Source: Streptomyces sp. NRRL S-646 (GTDB taxonomy: Bacteria; Actinomycetota; Actinomycetes; Streptomycetales; Streptomycetaceae). From it: a stretch of 64,000 bases of DNA. Position numbers and translations under genes: made by a program. The DNA lies in contig NZ_JODC01000019.1 of the NCBI RefSeq assembly GCF_000720765.1, forward strand, positions 1 through 64,000, read 5' to 3'. Positions 8,601 through 16,201 of the stretch are shown piece by piece; position 1 is the first letter of the stretch; each line of letters opens with the position of its first letter. The notes beneath the pieces are model-generated. The model did no database searches. It saw only the letters and a list, made by a program, of their open reading frames with translations, and was not told the origin of the DNA.

Positions 8601-9855
8601 CGCCCTCTGACGCGGGCCCCTCGGCGACCGGCCCAGCCGCAGGCGTAAGGCCCTCGGCGACCGGTGCGCCCTCAACCGTCGGCGTTCCTTCCGGCGCGGG
8701 GGCTGCCTCCGGAACCTGGCCGGCCTCCGGCGCAGGCGCCGCTGCGGGAGCCGATACGGCCTCAGGTACAGGCCCAGGAGCGGGTACGGCCTCCACACCG
8801 GGCACGGCTGCATCGGGCTGCCCGCCTTCGGGTGCCACTCCGGAGCCGTACGTCTGCGCGGCCTCCGGCGCTGAAACGACCGGTTCGTCCTGCCCGGCGT
8901 CCGGAGCAGCCGGGAGAACCGCCCCCTGCTCCACGTCTTGAGTGGCTCCCGCCGGGGCAAGGTGCCCGCCGTCCACGGCAGCCCCCAGCGGAGCCGCCTG
9001 CGCGCCGTCCGCGGCGAACTCACCCGGAGCACCGTGCCCACCCCCCGCGGCGGGGAACCCGCCGGGAGCGACGTGCCCGTCCCCGGCAACAGGTCGACCG
9101 TCACCCGCGGCAGCCCCGGCGGTCTGCCCGCCCTCCGCAGCGGACACCCCCACCGGAACGTGCCCGCCCTGCGGGCCGTAGGCCACGCCGCCGTCACCGT
9201 TCTGCGCCGCCGGAGCGGTCTCCGTGGCCATGGGAGCCATGACGGCCTGGGCCGCGGCCACCGGCTCCGCGCTCGGCTCGGCTACTGGAACAACCGTTTC
9301 CGCAGCGGGTGCCCCGGTGTTCACCGGTACCCCTGCCTGCACCGCGGCCTGCGCCTGGGGGCCCCAAGGGGCCGCGCCCTGCGGGGGCATCTCGCGTAGT
9401 TGGGGGGCGTCGAAATACTCGGGGCCGGCGGTCGGCGTGCCGGGCTGGCGTACCGGTGCGCCCGCGGGGCCGCGGTCGGCGAGGGAGCGGACCGGGCTTG
9501 CCGAGGCGTCGGGGATCGGCGGGCCGAGGTGCAGCGGGCGGCGCGGGGGCACCGGGGACGACGCGGGTGTCGGGTTGGGGAGGCGGACGCCGCCGAGGTC
9601 GACCGAGCCGCTGTCGCGGCCGGCCGTCTCGTGCGGGCCCGGCTCGTGGACGGCCTCGACGACCGGCTCGGGCGCGGGCGGGGCGACCTCGTTGCCCCAC
9701 GGGCTCTGGGCGCCCGGCAGCAGCAACAGGTCTTCGTCCTCGGCGGTGGTCTCGGAGAGGTAGGTGTACGCACCGTGCGCGTGGACGCCCGGCTGTTCCA
9801 CCATGCCTGCGCTCTCCGGCAGTCCCTCGCCCGGGACCTGGCCGGTGTCGGTCAT
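5647..9855 (-). CDS. cobT: Giant fusion: disordered Ala/Pro-rich region + BluB (DMB synthase) + CobT
   Basis: Two enzymes for the cobalamin lower ligand in one chain. Residues 1 to about 820 are Ala/Pro/Glu-rich and low complexity, including an 11-residue tandem repeat near residues 455-555. Residues of about 830-1045 are a nitroreductase-fold BluB domain (RRDIRNGF, APSVGHSQPWDFVVI, GVGWVSFFD), which would make 5,6-dimethylbenzimidazole from FMNH2. Residues of about 1058-1395 are CobT (WERQKRMTKPAG, FAGDHGVHAQGV, GEMGIANTT, GEGTGALLALPL with the catalytic-type Glu), nicotinate-nucleotide:DMB phosphoribosyltransferase. A plain CobT is about 350 aa, so this chain is four times longer. The ATG at 9855 follows GAGGGG. 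Confidence 0.93.
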   Translation of the reverse strand: MTDTGQVPGEGLPESAGMVEQPGVHAHGAYTYLSETTAEDEDLLLLPGAQSPWGNEVAPPAPEPVVEAVHEPGPHETAGRDSGSVDLGGVRLPNPTPASSPVPPRRPLHLGPPIPDASASPVRSLADRGPAGAPVRQPGTPTAGPEYFDAPQLREMPPQGAAPWGPQAQAAVQAGVPVNTGAPAAETVVPVAEPSAEPVAAAQAVMAPMATETAPAAQNGDGGVAYGPQGGHVPVGVSAAEGGQTAGAAAGDGRPVAGDGHVAPGGFPAAGGGHGAPGEFAADGAQAAPLGAAVDGGHLAPAGATQDVEQGAVLPAAPDAGQDEPVVSAPEAAQTYGSGVAPEGGQPDAAVPGVEAVPAPGPVPEAVSAPAAAPAPEAGQVPEAAPAPEGTPTVEGAPVAEGLTPAAGPVAEGPASEGAPITELVTSPIAEAVTPEGAPITEAAAPVSGEPAEAVAPEAPQVTEAVAPASEQSPEMVAAAAGQFAEAVAHKTAQFPEAVAHQSGQFPQAVADEAGQLPETIAPEAAQLPQAAAPTTEQAPEAIAPEAAQAPETLAPDAHLAAPEPIVLEPAQAVAVEPAQTAEAPAPGTAEAAVAAPFPAAPDPAQPVAPAGDATAAPEPSPHLVAAEHALQDQSGHPVQTAPDAPTPAPEADAQPEAAAVADPSAPAVSPMPSAPATDQPAQASSPTDQAHPAAPLAPEPAVVSAEVPPAPPAEEAADPARPGPGTETPQPLAAEPADPQPDASVGQFILVEGSVPTTPNLAPTPPHALTLPPEEERAPEPIVKVPAPREADPDLVQHAEDLDTRAADQEEESTAAVEEVRQSTGPAAPAYDDAEREAVMKVMRERRDIRNGFRSDPIPHEVLLRVLEAAHTAPSVGHSQPWDFVVIRSADTRRSMHELAMRQRDAYAKSLPKGRAKQFKELKIEAILDTPVNIVVTADPTRGGRHTLGRHTQPQMAPYSAALAVENLWLAARAEGLGVGWVSFFDEREMVRALGLPEHLEVIAYLCVGYVDEFPDEPELMQAGWSKRRPLSWVVHEETYGRRALPGEEPHDLLAETVAQIRPLDAKALGEAWERQKRMTKPAGALGMLEIISAQLSGLSRQCPPPIPEPAAVAIFAGDHGVHAQGVTPWPQEVTAQMVANFLGGGAVCNAFAGQVGAEVCVVDVGVAADLPATPGLLPRKVRAGTSDMTTGPAMSREEAKQAIEVGIETARDLVAAGNKALLTGEMGIANTTASAALISVFTDTDPAEVTGRGTGINDETLARKTEVVRRAIEVHQPDPADPIGVLAAIGGFEHAAMVGLLLGGASLRTPVILDGVSAGAAALVARAIAPEVLAACIAGHRSAEPGHVAALNKLGLRPLVDLDLRLGEGTGALLALPLVQSTARAMHEVATFDSAGVTEK
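8190..8492 (-). repeat. Array of nine 33-bp (11-aa) repeats inside cobT
   Basis: On the minus strand the coding sequence cycles through 11-residue units such as APASEQSPEMV, AAAAGQFAEAV, AHKTAQFPEAV, AHQSGQFPQAV, ADEAGQLPETI, APEAAQLPQAA, APTTEQAPEAI and APEAAQAPETL. The pattern is A-x-x-x-x-Q-x-[PA]-[EQ]-x-[VIAL]. The 11-residue period fits an extended amphipathic or spacer segment in the disordered N-terminal region. Confidence 0.85.
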
Positions 9856-10246
9856 GCGTACCCCTCGCCCATCGGTTAGTGCTTCTACGTACAGCCCACC
9901 GGGAGCGGCGCACCGACCGCCCCCGCAGTGAAGAACGAGCGTGCCTGCCCAGCGGCACGAACGACCCGCCCGTAAAAGGCGACAAAGCCATTCAGTGGCA
10001 TTGTCCCGGCCGTTCCTCCGTCACGACAGGTTGATCCGTGACGACCCGCTGTGGACTGCGCCACGTTGCGCGTCCTCCGGTTCTGCCGTACCGCGCCCAC
10101 CCCAAAAGGGGCGTGTTTTCCGGACATTGACGAACGAAGTTCCGGGCCACCTGGTGCGGTACAACAGTCGGCCAGCCTACCGCGAGCGGTACGACTACAG
10201 GATCACCGGGACGGCAGAAACCAGGATCACTGGGACGGCGCCAGGG
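9856..10246. other. 391-bp intergenic region between cobL and cobT
   Basis: Gap downstream of cobL and upstream of cobT, both on the minus strand. It holds an 18-bp direct repeat (10198-10215 and 10222-10239, one mismatch, 24-bp period) and a small CCCC-AAAA-GGGG dyad near 10100. I looked for a cobalamin riboswitch on the minus strand; only an isolated CCACTG occurs, without the other conserved blocks. A possible 38-aa frame at 9885-10001 (minus) has poor ribosome binding support and is not called. Confidence 0.6.
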
Positions 10247-11467
10247 TCACGATGCGCGCCCCGGCAGCACTCCGCTGAGCAGGAACGCAACGCTCCGCTC
10301 CGTCTCCGTCCAGGCCCTGGTGTCGAGTTCGACGGACTGGATCAGGGCGCACTCGACCTGGTAGCCGTGCTCCGTCAGGTCCCGGCCGACGAGTTCGGCC
10401 GCGTCGCGGGTGGCGGCGTGGGTGACGATGCGCTGCGGGCGGCGGTCGGCGACCGCGGAGACCACGGCCGCTCCCCCGCCGCCGACGCGCACGACGTCGG
10501 GCTCGGGGAGGTTCTCCAGGACGTGCGGAGCCGTGCCCTGCACGATCTGCAGCTGGACGCCGAAGTGCCGGGCGGCGGCGTCGGTGCGGGCGCAGGCCTC
10601 CAGCTTGCGGTCCACGGCGATGACGGCTGCTCCGGCGCGTGCGGCTTCGGTGGCGAAGGCACCGCTGCCGCAGCCGATGTCCCAGACGAGGTCCCCGACG
10701 CGCGGTCCCAGCCGGGCGAGTTGGGCGGCCCGGAGCAGATCCGTCTCGCCCTCGCCGAGCGGCCCGTCGTAGACCTCGCCGGGCTGTGTCCAGCCGCGCG
10801 GTCCGGCTCCCGGGTCGCGACCGGCGAGCCAGCCGCCGCCCTCGCCGGAGCCGCCCGGCGCGGTGGGTCCGCCGATGACGATGACGACGTTCGGGTCGCG
10901 CCAGGTGTGGTCGGGGGCCTTGTCGGAGGTGACGACGGTGACCTGTTCGCGTTCGGTGCCGAGTTCCTCGCAGATGACGAAGGTGCGGTGGACGCCTTCG
11001 AGGAGGAGGCCGAGTTCGGCGGGGCCTGCGCCGGGTGAGGTGAGGACGGCGACTTTGGTGTGGGCGCGGCACACATTCACTGCGCGTCGCAGGGTGCGGC
11101 GGTGCGCGACGACCACCTGGGCGTCGTCCCAGGGCATCCCGGCGCGGGCGAATGCCGCGGCCACGGAGGAGACGGCGGGGACGACCTCGACCTCGAGGCC
11201 GAACTCGGGTGCGCGCAGGGTTCGTACGACGCCGAAGAACCCGGGGTCGCCGTCGGCCAGCACCACGGCGGTTCCTCGGTGGCCGGCGATGCGGCGGGCG
11301 GCGAGGGAGACGCTGCCGAGGCGGATGCGTTCGGCGGTGGGCGGCACTTCGGGCAGCGCCAGGTGGTGGGCGGCGCCGGCCACCAGGGTGGCGGCGGCCA
11401 GGGCGGAGCGGGCCGCGGCGGTCAGGGGCGAGCCGTCCCAGCCGATCACCGTGACACGGTCGGCCAT
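10247..11467 (-). CDS. cobL: Precorrin-6Y C5,15-methyltransferase (decarboxylating), CbiE-CbiT fusion
   Basis: Methylates precorrin-6Y at C5 and C15 and decarboxylates it at C12 in cobalamin synthesis. The N-terminal tetrapyrrole methylase (CbiE, about 1-205) begins VTVIGWDGSPL and carries VVLADGDPGFFG and VVPAVSSV. A Gly-rich linker (about 208-230) joins it to the CbiT domain, whose SAM loop is VWDIGCGSGAFATE, followed by AVDRKLEA. The 406-aa length is that of the fused CobL. The ATG is at 11467. It belongs to the same minus-strand cobalamin set as cobT and cobA. Confidence 0.93.
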   Translation of the reverse strand: MADRVTVIGWDGSPLTAAARSALAAATLVAGAAHHLALPEVPPTAERIRLGSVSLAARRIAGHRGTAVVLADGDPGFFGVVRTLRAPEFGLEVEVVPAVSSVAAAFARAGMPWDDAQVVVAHRRTLRRAVNVCRAHTKVAVLTSPGAGPAELGLLLEGVHRTFVICEELGTEREQVTVVTSDKAPDHTWRDPNVVIVIGGPTAPGGSGEGGGWLAGRDPGAGPRGWTQPGEVYDGPLGEGETDLLRAAQLARLGPRVGDLVWDIGCGSGAFATEAARAGAAVIAVDRKLEACARTDAAARHFGVQLQIVQGTAPHVLENLPEPDVVRVGGGGAAVVSAVADRRPQRIVTHAATRDAAELVGRDLTEHGYQVECALIQSVELDTRAWTETERSVAFLLSGVLPGRAS

Positions 11468-11551
11468 CGTCGTCGGTCTCCAGGGGTTTTGCGCAGGTCG
11501 GGCTCCGTGAGGGTACCTGGTGTCAGGTGTGGGCCCTCGAGCCCCCAGGGT

Positions 11552-12190
11552 TCAGTTCCAGTCGGTGAAGGTCGTGAAACCGCCGGTGTCGGCCAGTTCC
11601 TCGCCCGCGCCGTCGAGGTCCTCCGGCAGCAGGCTCCACACGATGAAGTCGGTGCGTACGTCGCTCCAGGTGCCGTCCTCGGCGCGGACATGGGCTATGC
11701 AGGCGTTGCGCAGGACGCCCTCGCTGATGCAGCCGATCTTCTGGGCAACCTGCTGGGAGGCGGTGTTGTCGGCGGCCGTGCGCAGCTCGATGCGCTCCAA
11801 CTTCTGGTCGCTGAAGAGCCATTGGGCAGTGGCGAGCGCGGCCTCCGAGGCGTAGCCCTCGCCGCGCGCCCACGGGGCGATGATGTACGACAGCTCGGTG
11901 GACCGTACGTGCCAGTTGGTCTTGGCGAGCTGCACGATGCCGACCAGGCGCTGGGTGAGGAACTCGGTGACGGCGAGATCGAGTCCGCGGCCCGTCGCCC
12001 GCTCGGTCGGCGCGTACTCGGTGATCCAGGTGCGAGCCTGGTCCTCGGTGAAGGGCTGGGGGACGTCGGTCCAGGCGCCGACCTGCTCGTCGTTCATCAT
12101 CTCGGCCAGCGCGCTCACGTCGTCCTCGTCGAAGGGACGCAGCACCAACCGCTCCGTGCTGATGGAGATGTTGGGGAAGGTGCTAGTCAT
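11552..12190 (-). CDS. GNAT-family N-acetyltransferase (RimJ/RimL type, 212 aa)
   Basis: Acetyl-CoA dependent acetyltransferase of the RimJ/RimL class, which act on protein N termini or small molecules. It begins with ISTERLVLRPFDEDDV, has the beta strand LAVTEFLTQRLVGIVQL, the acetyl-CoA region IAPWARGEGYASEAALATA and the late motif RIELRTAADNTASQQVAQKIG. The substrate is unknown. The ATG at 12190 has a GGAG site; a frame extending to 12283 is not supported. It stands alone between cobL and the metNIQ terminator. Confidence 0.88.
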   Translation of the reverse strand: MTSTFPNISISTERLVLRPFDEDDVSALAEMMNDEQVGAWTDVPQPFTEDQARTWITEYAPTERATGRGLDLAVTEFLTQRLVGIVQLAKTNWHVRSTELSYIIAPWARGEGYASEAALATAQWLFSDQKLERIELRTAADNTASQQVAQKIGCISEGVLRNACIAHVRAEDGTWSDVRTDFIVWSLLPEDLDGAGEELADTGGFTTFTDWN

Positions 12191-12270
12191 GCGCCACTCC
12201 GTAACCTTCGGAAAACCTTCAGAGCCTGCTGAACTGCCCAGCATGCAGCATGTGGGCACGCAACCGCACC

Positions 12271-12307
12271 ACGGGGCCCACACCAGGTGAGCGAGTGGAC
12301 CCCGTGC
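12271..12307 (-). terminator. Hairpin terminator after metQ
   Basis: cacggggcccac (12271-12282) pairs with gtggaccccgtg (12296-12307) with one mismatch, leaving a 13-nt loop. It begins about 38 nt beyond the metQ stop on the minus strand. Confidence 0.65.
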
Positions 12308-12344
12308 GTGGCGATACGCCGTATACGTGCCGTCAGGAGAAGGT

Positions 12345-13181
12345 TCAGAAGGACGGGATGACCGAGCCCTGGTACTTGTCCTCGATGAACTTCTTCACCT
12401 CGGGGGAGGTGAGCAGCTTGGCGAGCTTCTTCACCCGCGGGTCCTTCTCGTTGCCCTTCTTCACCGCGAGGAAGTTGCCGTAGGGGCTGTTCTTCGCGGA
12501 CTCCAGGACGAGGGCCTCCTTGGCGGGCTTGATGCCCGCGGAGATGGCGTAGTTGCCGTTGACGACCGCGGCGTCCACGTCGTCCAGGGAGCGCGCGGTC
12601 TGGGCCGCCTCGACCTCCTTGAACTTGAGGTTCTTCGGGTTCTTGGCGATGTCCTGCGGGGTCGCTTCGCTGCCCGCGCCGTCCTTGAGGGTGATGAGCC
12701 CGTTCGCGGCGAGCAGCTTCAGGGCGCGGGCCTCGTTCACGGCGTCGTTCGGGACGGCGATCGTCGCACCGCTCTTTAGGGCGTCGGCCTTCTTGACCTT
12801 GTGGGAGTAGAGGCCGAGCGGCTCCAGGTGCACGGTGACGACGGGCACGATGTGGGTGCCGCGCTTCTTGTTGAAGTCGTCGAGGTACGGCTGGTTCTGG
12901 AAGTAGTTGGCGTCCACCGAGCCGTCCTCGGTCGCGGTGTTCGGGACGATGTAGTCCTGGAACTCCTTGACCTCCAGGTCGAGTCCGGCCTTCTTCGCCA
13001 GGTTCTTCTTGACGAAGTCGAGGATCTCGGCGTGCGGGGTCGGGCTCGCGGCGACGACCAGCGGTCCGCTGTAGTCGGAGGAACTCGATGCGGAGTCCGT
13101 GCCCGAGCCGCAGGCGGTGAGCCCGAAGGTGAGGGCTCCGGCGGCGAGGACGGCGGTGGTGAGTTTTGCGGTGTTACGCAC
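12345..13181 (-). CDS. metQ: Methionine ABC transporter substrate-binding lipoprotein MetQ
   Basis: Captures methionine outside the cell for the MetNI importer. The signal peptide ends in lipobox LTAC with Cys at residue 24. The NlpA/MetQ domain is seen in VVAASPTPHAEILDFVKK, EFQDYIVPNTATEDGSVDAN, YFQNQPYLDDFN and GATIAVPNDAVNEARALKLL. The 278-aa length is typical. GTG at 13181 is chosen because AGGAAAGG lies about nine bases upstream. It is the third gene of metN-metI-metQ, 65 bp after metI, and is followed by a hairpin. Confidence 0.95.
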   Translation of the reverse strand: MRNTAKLTTAVLAAGALTFGLTACGSGTDSASSSSDYSGPLVVAASPTPHAEILDFVKKNLAKKAGLDLEVKEFQDYIVPNTATEDGSVDANYFQNQPYLDDFNKKRGTHIVPVVTVHLEPLGLYSHKVKKADALKSGATIAVPNDAVNEARALKLLAANGLITLKDGAGSEATPQDIAKNPKNLKFKEVEAAQTARSLDDVDAAVVNGNYAISAGIKPAKEALVLESAKNSPYGNFLAVKKGNEKDPRVKKLAKLLTSPEVKKFIEDKYQGSVIPSF

Positions 13182-13246
13182 GAAAAGTGCCTTTCCTGAG
13201 GGTGTAGCGACCCCGCGATGGGTAGTGCGGGGAGTCTGTGAGGGGG

Positions 13247-13984
13247 TTACGCGACCTTGCCGACGTCGGGGGTCGCGGGCTCCTCGGGCTTGAGCAGGCG
13301 GAGCCTGGGTGCAGCGCCGGAGCGGCCGCCGCGGCTGTGCAGGGAGCGGGCCGCGTAGTCGCCGGCGAACTGGATGACCGAGATGACGACGGCGAGGATC
13401 GCCACGGTGATCCACATGAGTTCGGTCTCGAAGCGCTGGTAGCCGTAGCGGATGGCGATGTCGCCCAGGCCACCGGCGCCGACCGTGCCGGCCATCGCGG
13501 AGTAGCCGATGAGGGCGACGATCGTGGTGGTCGTGCTGGAGATGAGAGAGGGCAGGGACTCCGGTACGAGGACCTTGCGGACGACGGTCCAGGTGTTGCC
13601 GCCCATCGACTGCACCGCCTCGACGAGCCCACCGTCCACTTCGCGGACAGCCGTCTCAACAAGGCGCGCGAAGAACGGGATCGCCCCGATGGCGAGCGGC
13701 ACGATGGCGGCCTCGCGGCCGATGGTGGTGCCGGTGATCCAGCGGGTGAAGGTCATCAGGGCGACCATCAGGATGATGAACGGCATCGAGCGGGCGACGT
13801 TCACGATCTGCCCGATGACCTTGTTGGCGAGGACGTTCTGCAGCAGTCCGCCCCGGTCCGTGAGGACGAGCAGGATGCCGAGCGGGAGCCCGCCGACGAC
13901 GGCGATCAGCGCGGACCAGCCGACCATGTAGAGGGTGTCCCAACACGCCTGGGACAGCAGGGGCTGCATCTCGGACCAGGTCAC
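13247..13984 (-). CDS. metI: Methionine ABC transporter permease MetI
   Basis: Integral membrane permease of the methionine importer. It has five or so membrane helices (for example ALIAVVGGLPLGILLVL and MWITVAILAVVISVI) and the EAA-type cytosolic loop that contacts MetN (ETAVREVDGGLVEAVQSMGG). The length of 245 aa is slightly above the family usual because of an Arg/Pro-rich C-terminal tail. The GTG at 13984 overlaps the metN stop by four bases (GTGA), so translation is coupled. Confidence 0.94.
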   Translation of the reverse strand: MTWSEMQPLLSQACWDTLYMVGWSALIAVVGGLPLGILLVLTDRGGLLQNVLANKVIGQIVNVARSMPFIILMVALMTFTRWITGTTIGREAAIVPLAIGAIPFFARLVETAVREVDGGLVEAVQSMGGNTWTVVRKVLVPESLPSLISSTTTTIVALIGYSAMAGTVGAGGLGDIAIRYGYQRFETELMWITVAILAVVISVIQFAGDYAARSLHSRGGRSGAAPRLRLLKPEEPATPDVGKVA

Positions 13985-15018
13985 AGCTCGGCGCCTTCCT
14001 TCAGCAGTACGGGCTCCTGGCCCAACACGTCGATCTGCAGGCCCTGTTCGCGCAGGAAGCCGATCGGCACGACGTTGTCCTCGTAACGGCCGGGCAGTTC
14101 GATGCGCATCCGGCCGACCTGGAGTCCGCCGACGGTGTCGATGGCGGCGCCCAGGATCGAGATGTCGATGTTGTAGGTGCGCGAGAGCTGCGAGATGACG
14201 GGCTGGGTGGCGGCCTCGCCCTGGAAGGTGACGTCGACGACGGTGCGGTCGGCGTCGGTGGCCTCGCCGTCCACCGGGAAGAGGGCGGAGGCCAGCTCGG
14301 AGCCGGGGGTCGCGAGCAGCTCGCTCACCGTCCCGGACTCGACGATGCGCCCCCTCTCCATCAGTGCGGCCGAGTCGCAGATCGACTTCACGACGTCCAT
14401 CTCATGGGTGATGAGCAGGACGGTCAGACCCAGCTGCCGGTTCAGGTCGCGCAGCAGCTGGAGGATCGAGCGGGTGGTCTCCGGATCGAGGGCGCTGGTC
14501 GCCTCGTCGGACAGCAGGACCTTGGGGTCGCCGGCCAGGGCGCGGGCGATGCCGACACGCTGCTTCTGACCGCCGGAGAGCTGGGCGGGGTAGGCCTTCG
14601 CCTTGTCCGCGAGCCCCACCAGGTCGAGCAGCTCGAGTGCCTTGCGGGAGCGCTCCTTGCCGGACTTGCCGAGGATCTCGAGCGGCAGCTCGACGTTGTC
14701 CTGGACCGTCCGCGAGGACAGCAGGTTGAAGTGCTGGAAGACCATGCCGATACGGCTGCGCGCCTGGCGGAGCTCCTTGCCGGCGCGGGGGCCGCGCCCC
14801 GCGAGGGCGGTGAGCTCCTGCCCGGCGACGGTCACCGTCCCGGCGGTGGGCCGTTCCAGCAGGTTGACGCAGCGGATGAGGGAGGACTTGCCGGCGCCGG
14901 ACTGGCCGATGACGCCGTACACCTCGCCTTCGCGGACGTGCAGGTCGACGCCGTCCAGGGCGGTGACCTCACGGCCGCGTGAGCGGTAGACCTTGGTCAG
15001 GCCTGAAGTCGTGATCAC
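13981..15018 (-). CDS. metN: Methionine ABC transporter ATP-binding protein MetN
   Basis: ATPase of the methionine importer. Walker A GQSGAGKSS is near residue 38, the signature LSGGQ near 146, Walker B KVLLSDEATSALD next to it and the switch His in LITHEMD. A C-terminal NIL domain (about 265-330, QPVISQLSRTYNIDISILGA) binds methionine and inhibits transport when Met is abundant. The GTG at 15018 (VITTSGLTKVY) is preferred because the stretch up to the ATG at 15081 has poor GC3 and no ribosome binding site; 15081 and 15114 remain possible. First structural gene after the leader peptide. Confidence 0.92.
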   Translation of the reverse strand: MITTSGLTKVYRSRGREVTALDGVDLHVREGEVYGVIGQSGAGKSSLIRCVNLLERPTAGTVTVAGQELTALAGRGPRAGKELRQARSRIGMVFQHFNLLSSRTVQDNVELPLEILGKSGKERSRKALELLDLVGLADKAKAYPAQLSGGQKQRVGIARALAGDPKVLLSDEATSALDPETTRSILQLLRDLNRQLGLTVLLITHEMDVVKSICDSAALMERGRIVESGTVSELLATPGSELASALFPVDGEATDADRTVVDVTFQGEAATQPVISQLSRTYNIDISILGAAIDTVGGLQVGRMRIELPGRYEDNVVPIGFLREQGLQIDVLGQEPVLLKEGAEL

Positions 15019-15180
15019 TGGGTTTCCGTCACTGTCGAGTACGCGGGCGTGGGTGTGCCCTGGGTACGGGAGAGAAGTCATGCGCGGGCGGCTCGCATCA
15101 CGTACGGCCTTCATGGCGTACGGACATGCCGCGGCGGCTCGCTTCGGGGCGCGAGGCTCAGGGTGTGGTGCAGGGGCCCT

Positions 15181-15267
15181 CTAGAAGGCGCGCATTCGAC
15201 ACATACAACGAGCACCGGGCGTCATGGTCGCCTCGGTCGCAAGGGTGCGGCAGCTCGTCGTGGTCAT
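15181..15267 (-). CDS. Putative Cys/Met-rich leader peptide (28 aa) upstream of metNIQ
   Basis: The frame from ATG 15267 to TAG 15181 encodes a 28-aa peptide ending GARCMCRMRAF, so the last eleven residues hold two Cys and two Met in alternation. A promoter (TTGGTT, 16 bp, TTTACT) puts the likely start of transcription at or next to the ATG, so translation would be leaderless. Small hairpins follow in the gap to metN (ctcgc/gcgag near 15140-15157 and a GTACG...CGTAC pair near 15104-15122). Known actinobacterial sulfur genes use such peptides for attenuation; the role here is inferred. Confidence 0.6.
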   Translation of the reverse strand: MTTTSCRTLATEATMTPGARCMCRMRAF

Positions 15268-15271
15268 GCGA

Positions 15272-15329
15272 TCAGTAAAGCAGACGTATCGGAGCAACCA
15301 AGAACCGCTGTCCAGATGACGGACAGCGG
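15272..15329 (-). promoter_or_regulatory. metNIQ promoter with adjacent 9-bp inverted repeat
   Basis: On the minus strand a -35 TTGGTT (15296-15301) and -10 TTTACT (15274-15279) are 16 bp apart, ending six bases before the leader ATG. Immediately upstream is a perfect dyad, ccgctgtcc (15305-15313) and ggacagcgg (15321-15329), with a 7-nt spacer, a possible operator. Confidence 0.55.
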
Positions 15330-15417
15330 TGGACACACTCGTCCTGGCGGCGCGGTGGGTGGAGCGGCGGCCCGGGCCGGGCGCAGCAGGTCTTTTGGGC
15401 CGTATTAAGGTCGCTCC

Positions 15418-15777
15418 ATGCTTGATGCCCTGACGCTGGTGACCGGTGTCGCCGCGCTGCTGCTCGCCGCCTGGTGCGGGTGGGCGGCCTATCGTGACCA
15501 GCCGACGAAGGACTGGCACTTCATCGGCATGGCCGTGGTGTCGCTGCTGGCCGTGGTGCAGCTGGTGATCGGGATCGTGCAGCTGGCGCGGGGCGAGAAG
15601 CCGGAGCAGGGCACGGCGATCTTCGTGGCGTATCTGCTGGGTGCGTTCGCGTGTGTGCCGGCGGCGGGGTTCATGTCCCTGGCGGAGCGCACCCGTTGGG
15701 GTTCGGTGACGGTGGCCGCCGGCGGTATCGTGCTGGCCGTTCTCGAAGTGCGGCTCTACGACATCTGGGGAGGCTGA
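15418..15777 (+). CDS. Integral membrane protein, four helices (119 aa)
   Basis: Small polytopic membrane protein of unknown function. Hydrophobic segments lie at about residues 3-22, 36-58, 66-88 and 97-112, with the charged loop LARGEKPEQG between helices 2 and 3. The ATG is at 15418, divergent from the met leader. The next gene starts two bases after its stop, so the pair is an operon and may form a complex. Confidence 0.8.
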   Translation: MLDALTLVTGVAALLLAAWCGWAAYRDQPTKDWHFIGMAVVSLLAVVQLVIGIVQLARGEKPEQGTAIFVAYLLGAFACVPAAGFMSLAERTRWGSVTVAAGGIVLAVLEVRLYDIWGG

Positions 15778-15778
15778 G

Positions 15779-16201
15779 GTGACCTCGGTGCAGGAGAAGC
15801 CCACGAGGACGCGGCTGATCAGCGGGCCGGGGATGCTGCTGGTCTGGTTCTACGGTGTGATGGTCGTCGGGGCCGTGTCGCGGTCCGTCTACCAGATCGC
15901 GACCGAGTTCGACCGCGCGCCGCTCGCCTACTCGCTGTCAGCCGTAGCGGGAGTCGTCTACGGCTTCATCACGTACTCGCTGGTCCGCGGCGGTGAAAGG
16001 GCCCGCAAGGCGGCACAGGTGTGCTGCGCCGCCGAGCTCGCGGGTGTACTGGTCGTCGGTACCTGGACCCTGGTCGAGCCGTCCGCCTTCCCGGACGCGA
16101 CGGTCTGGTCGGACTACGGCATGGGGTACGTCTTCATCCCCGTACTGCTGCCGCTGTCCGCGCTGTACTGGCTCCGCAGGAACCGCACCGTCACGCAGTA
16201 G
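15779..16201 (+). CDS. Integral membrane protein (140 aa)
   Basis: Second gene of a two-gene membrane operon, GTG start at 15779 two bases after the previous stop. After a short basic N terminus (QEKPTRTRLISG) there are about four helices (MLLVWFYGVMVVGAVS; YSLSAVAGVVYGFITY; CCAAELAGVLVVGTWTLV; YVFIPVLLPLSALYWL) and a basic tail. No motif assigns a function. Its stop overlaps the convergent GNAT gene by 11 bp. Confidence 0.8.
   Translation: MTSVQEKPTRTRLISGPGMLLVWFYGVMVVGAVSRSVYQIATEFDRAPLAYSLSAVAGVVYGFITYSLVRGGERARKAAQVCCAAELAGVLVVGTWTLVEPSAFPDATVWSDYGMGYVFIPVLLPLSALYWLRRNRTVTQ

Noticed and set aside
9885..10001. Possible 38-aa gene upstream of cobT
   Set aside because: The GGAGG is about 13 bases from the ATG, there is no recognisable domain, and it sits in a leader region.
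9856..10246. Cobalamin riboswitch before the CobT fusion
   Set aside because: Only a lone CCACTG is seen on the minus strand; the other conserved blocks of the B12 element are missing.
15082..15180. SAM riboswitch before metN
   Set aside because: Only short unrelated hairpins are present; no SAM-I, II or IV core pattern could be recognised.
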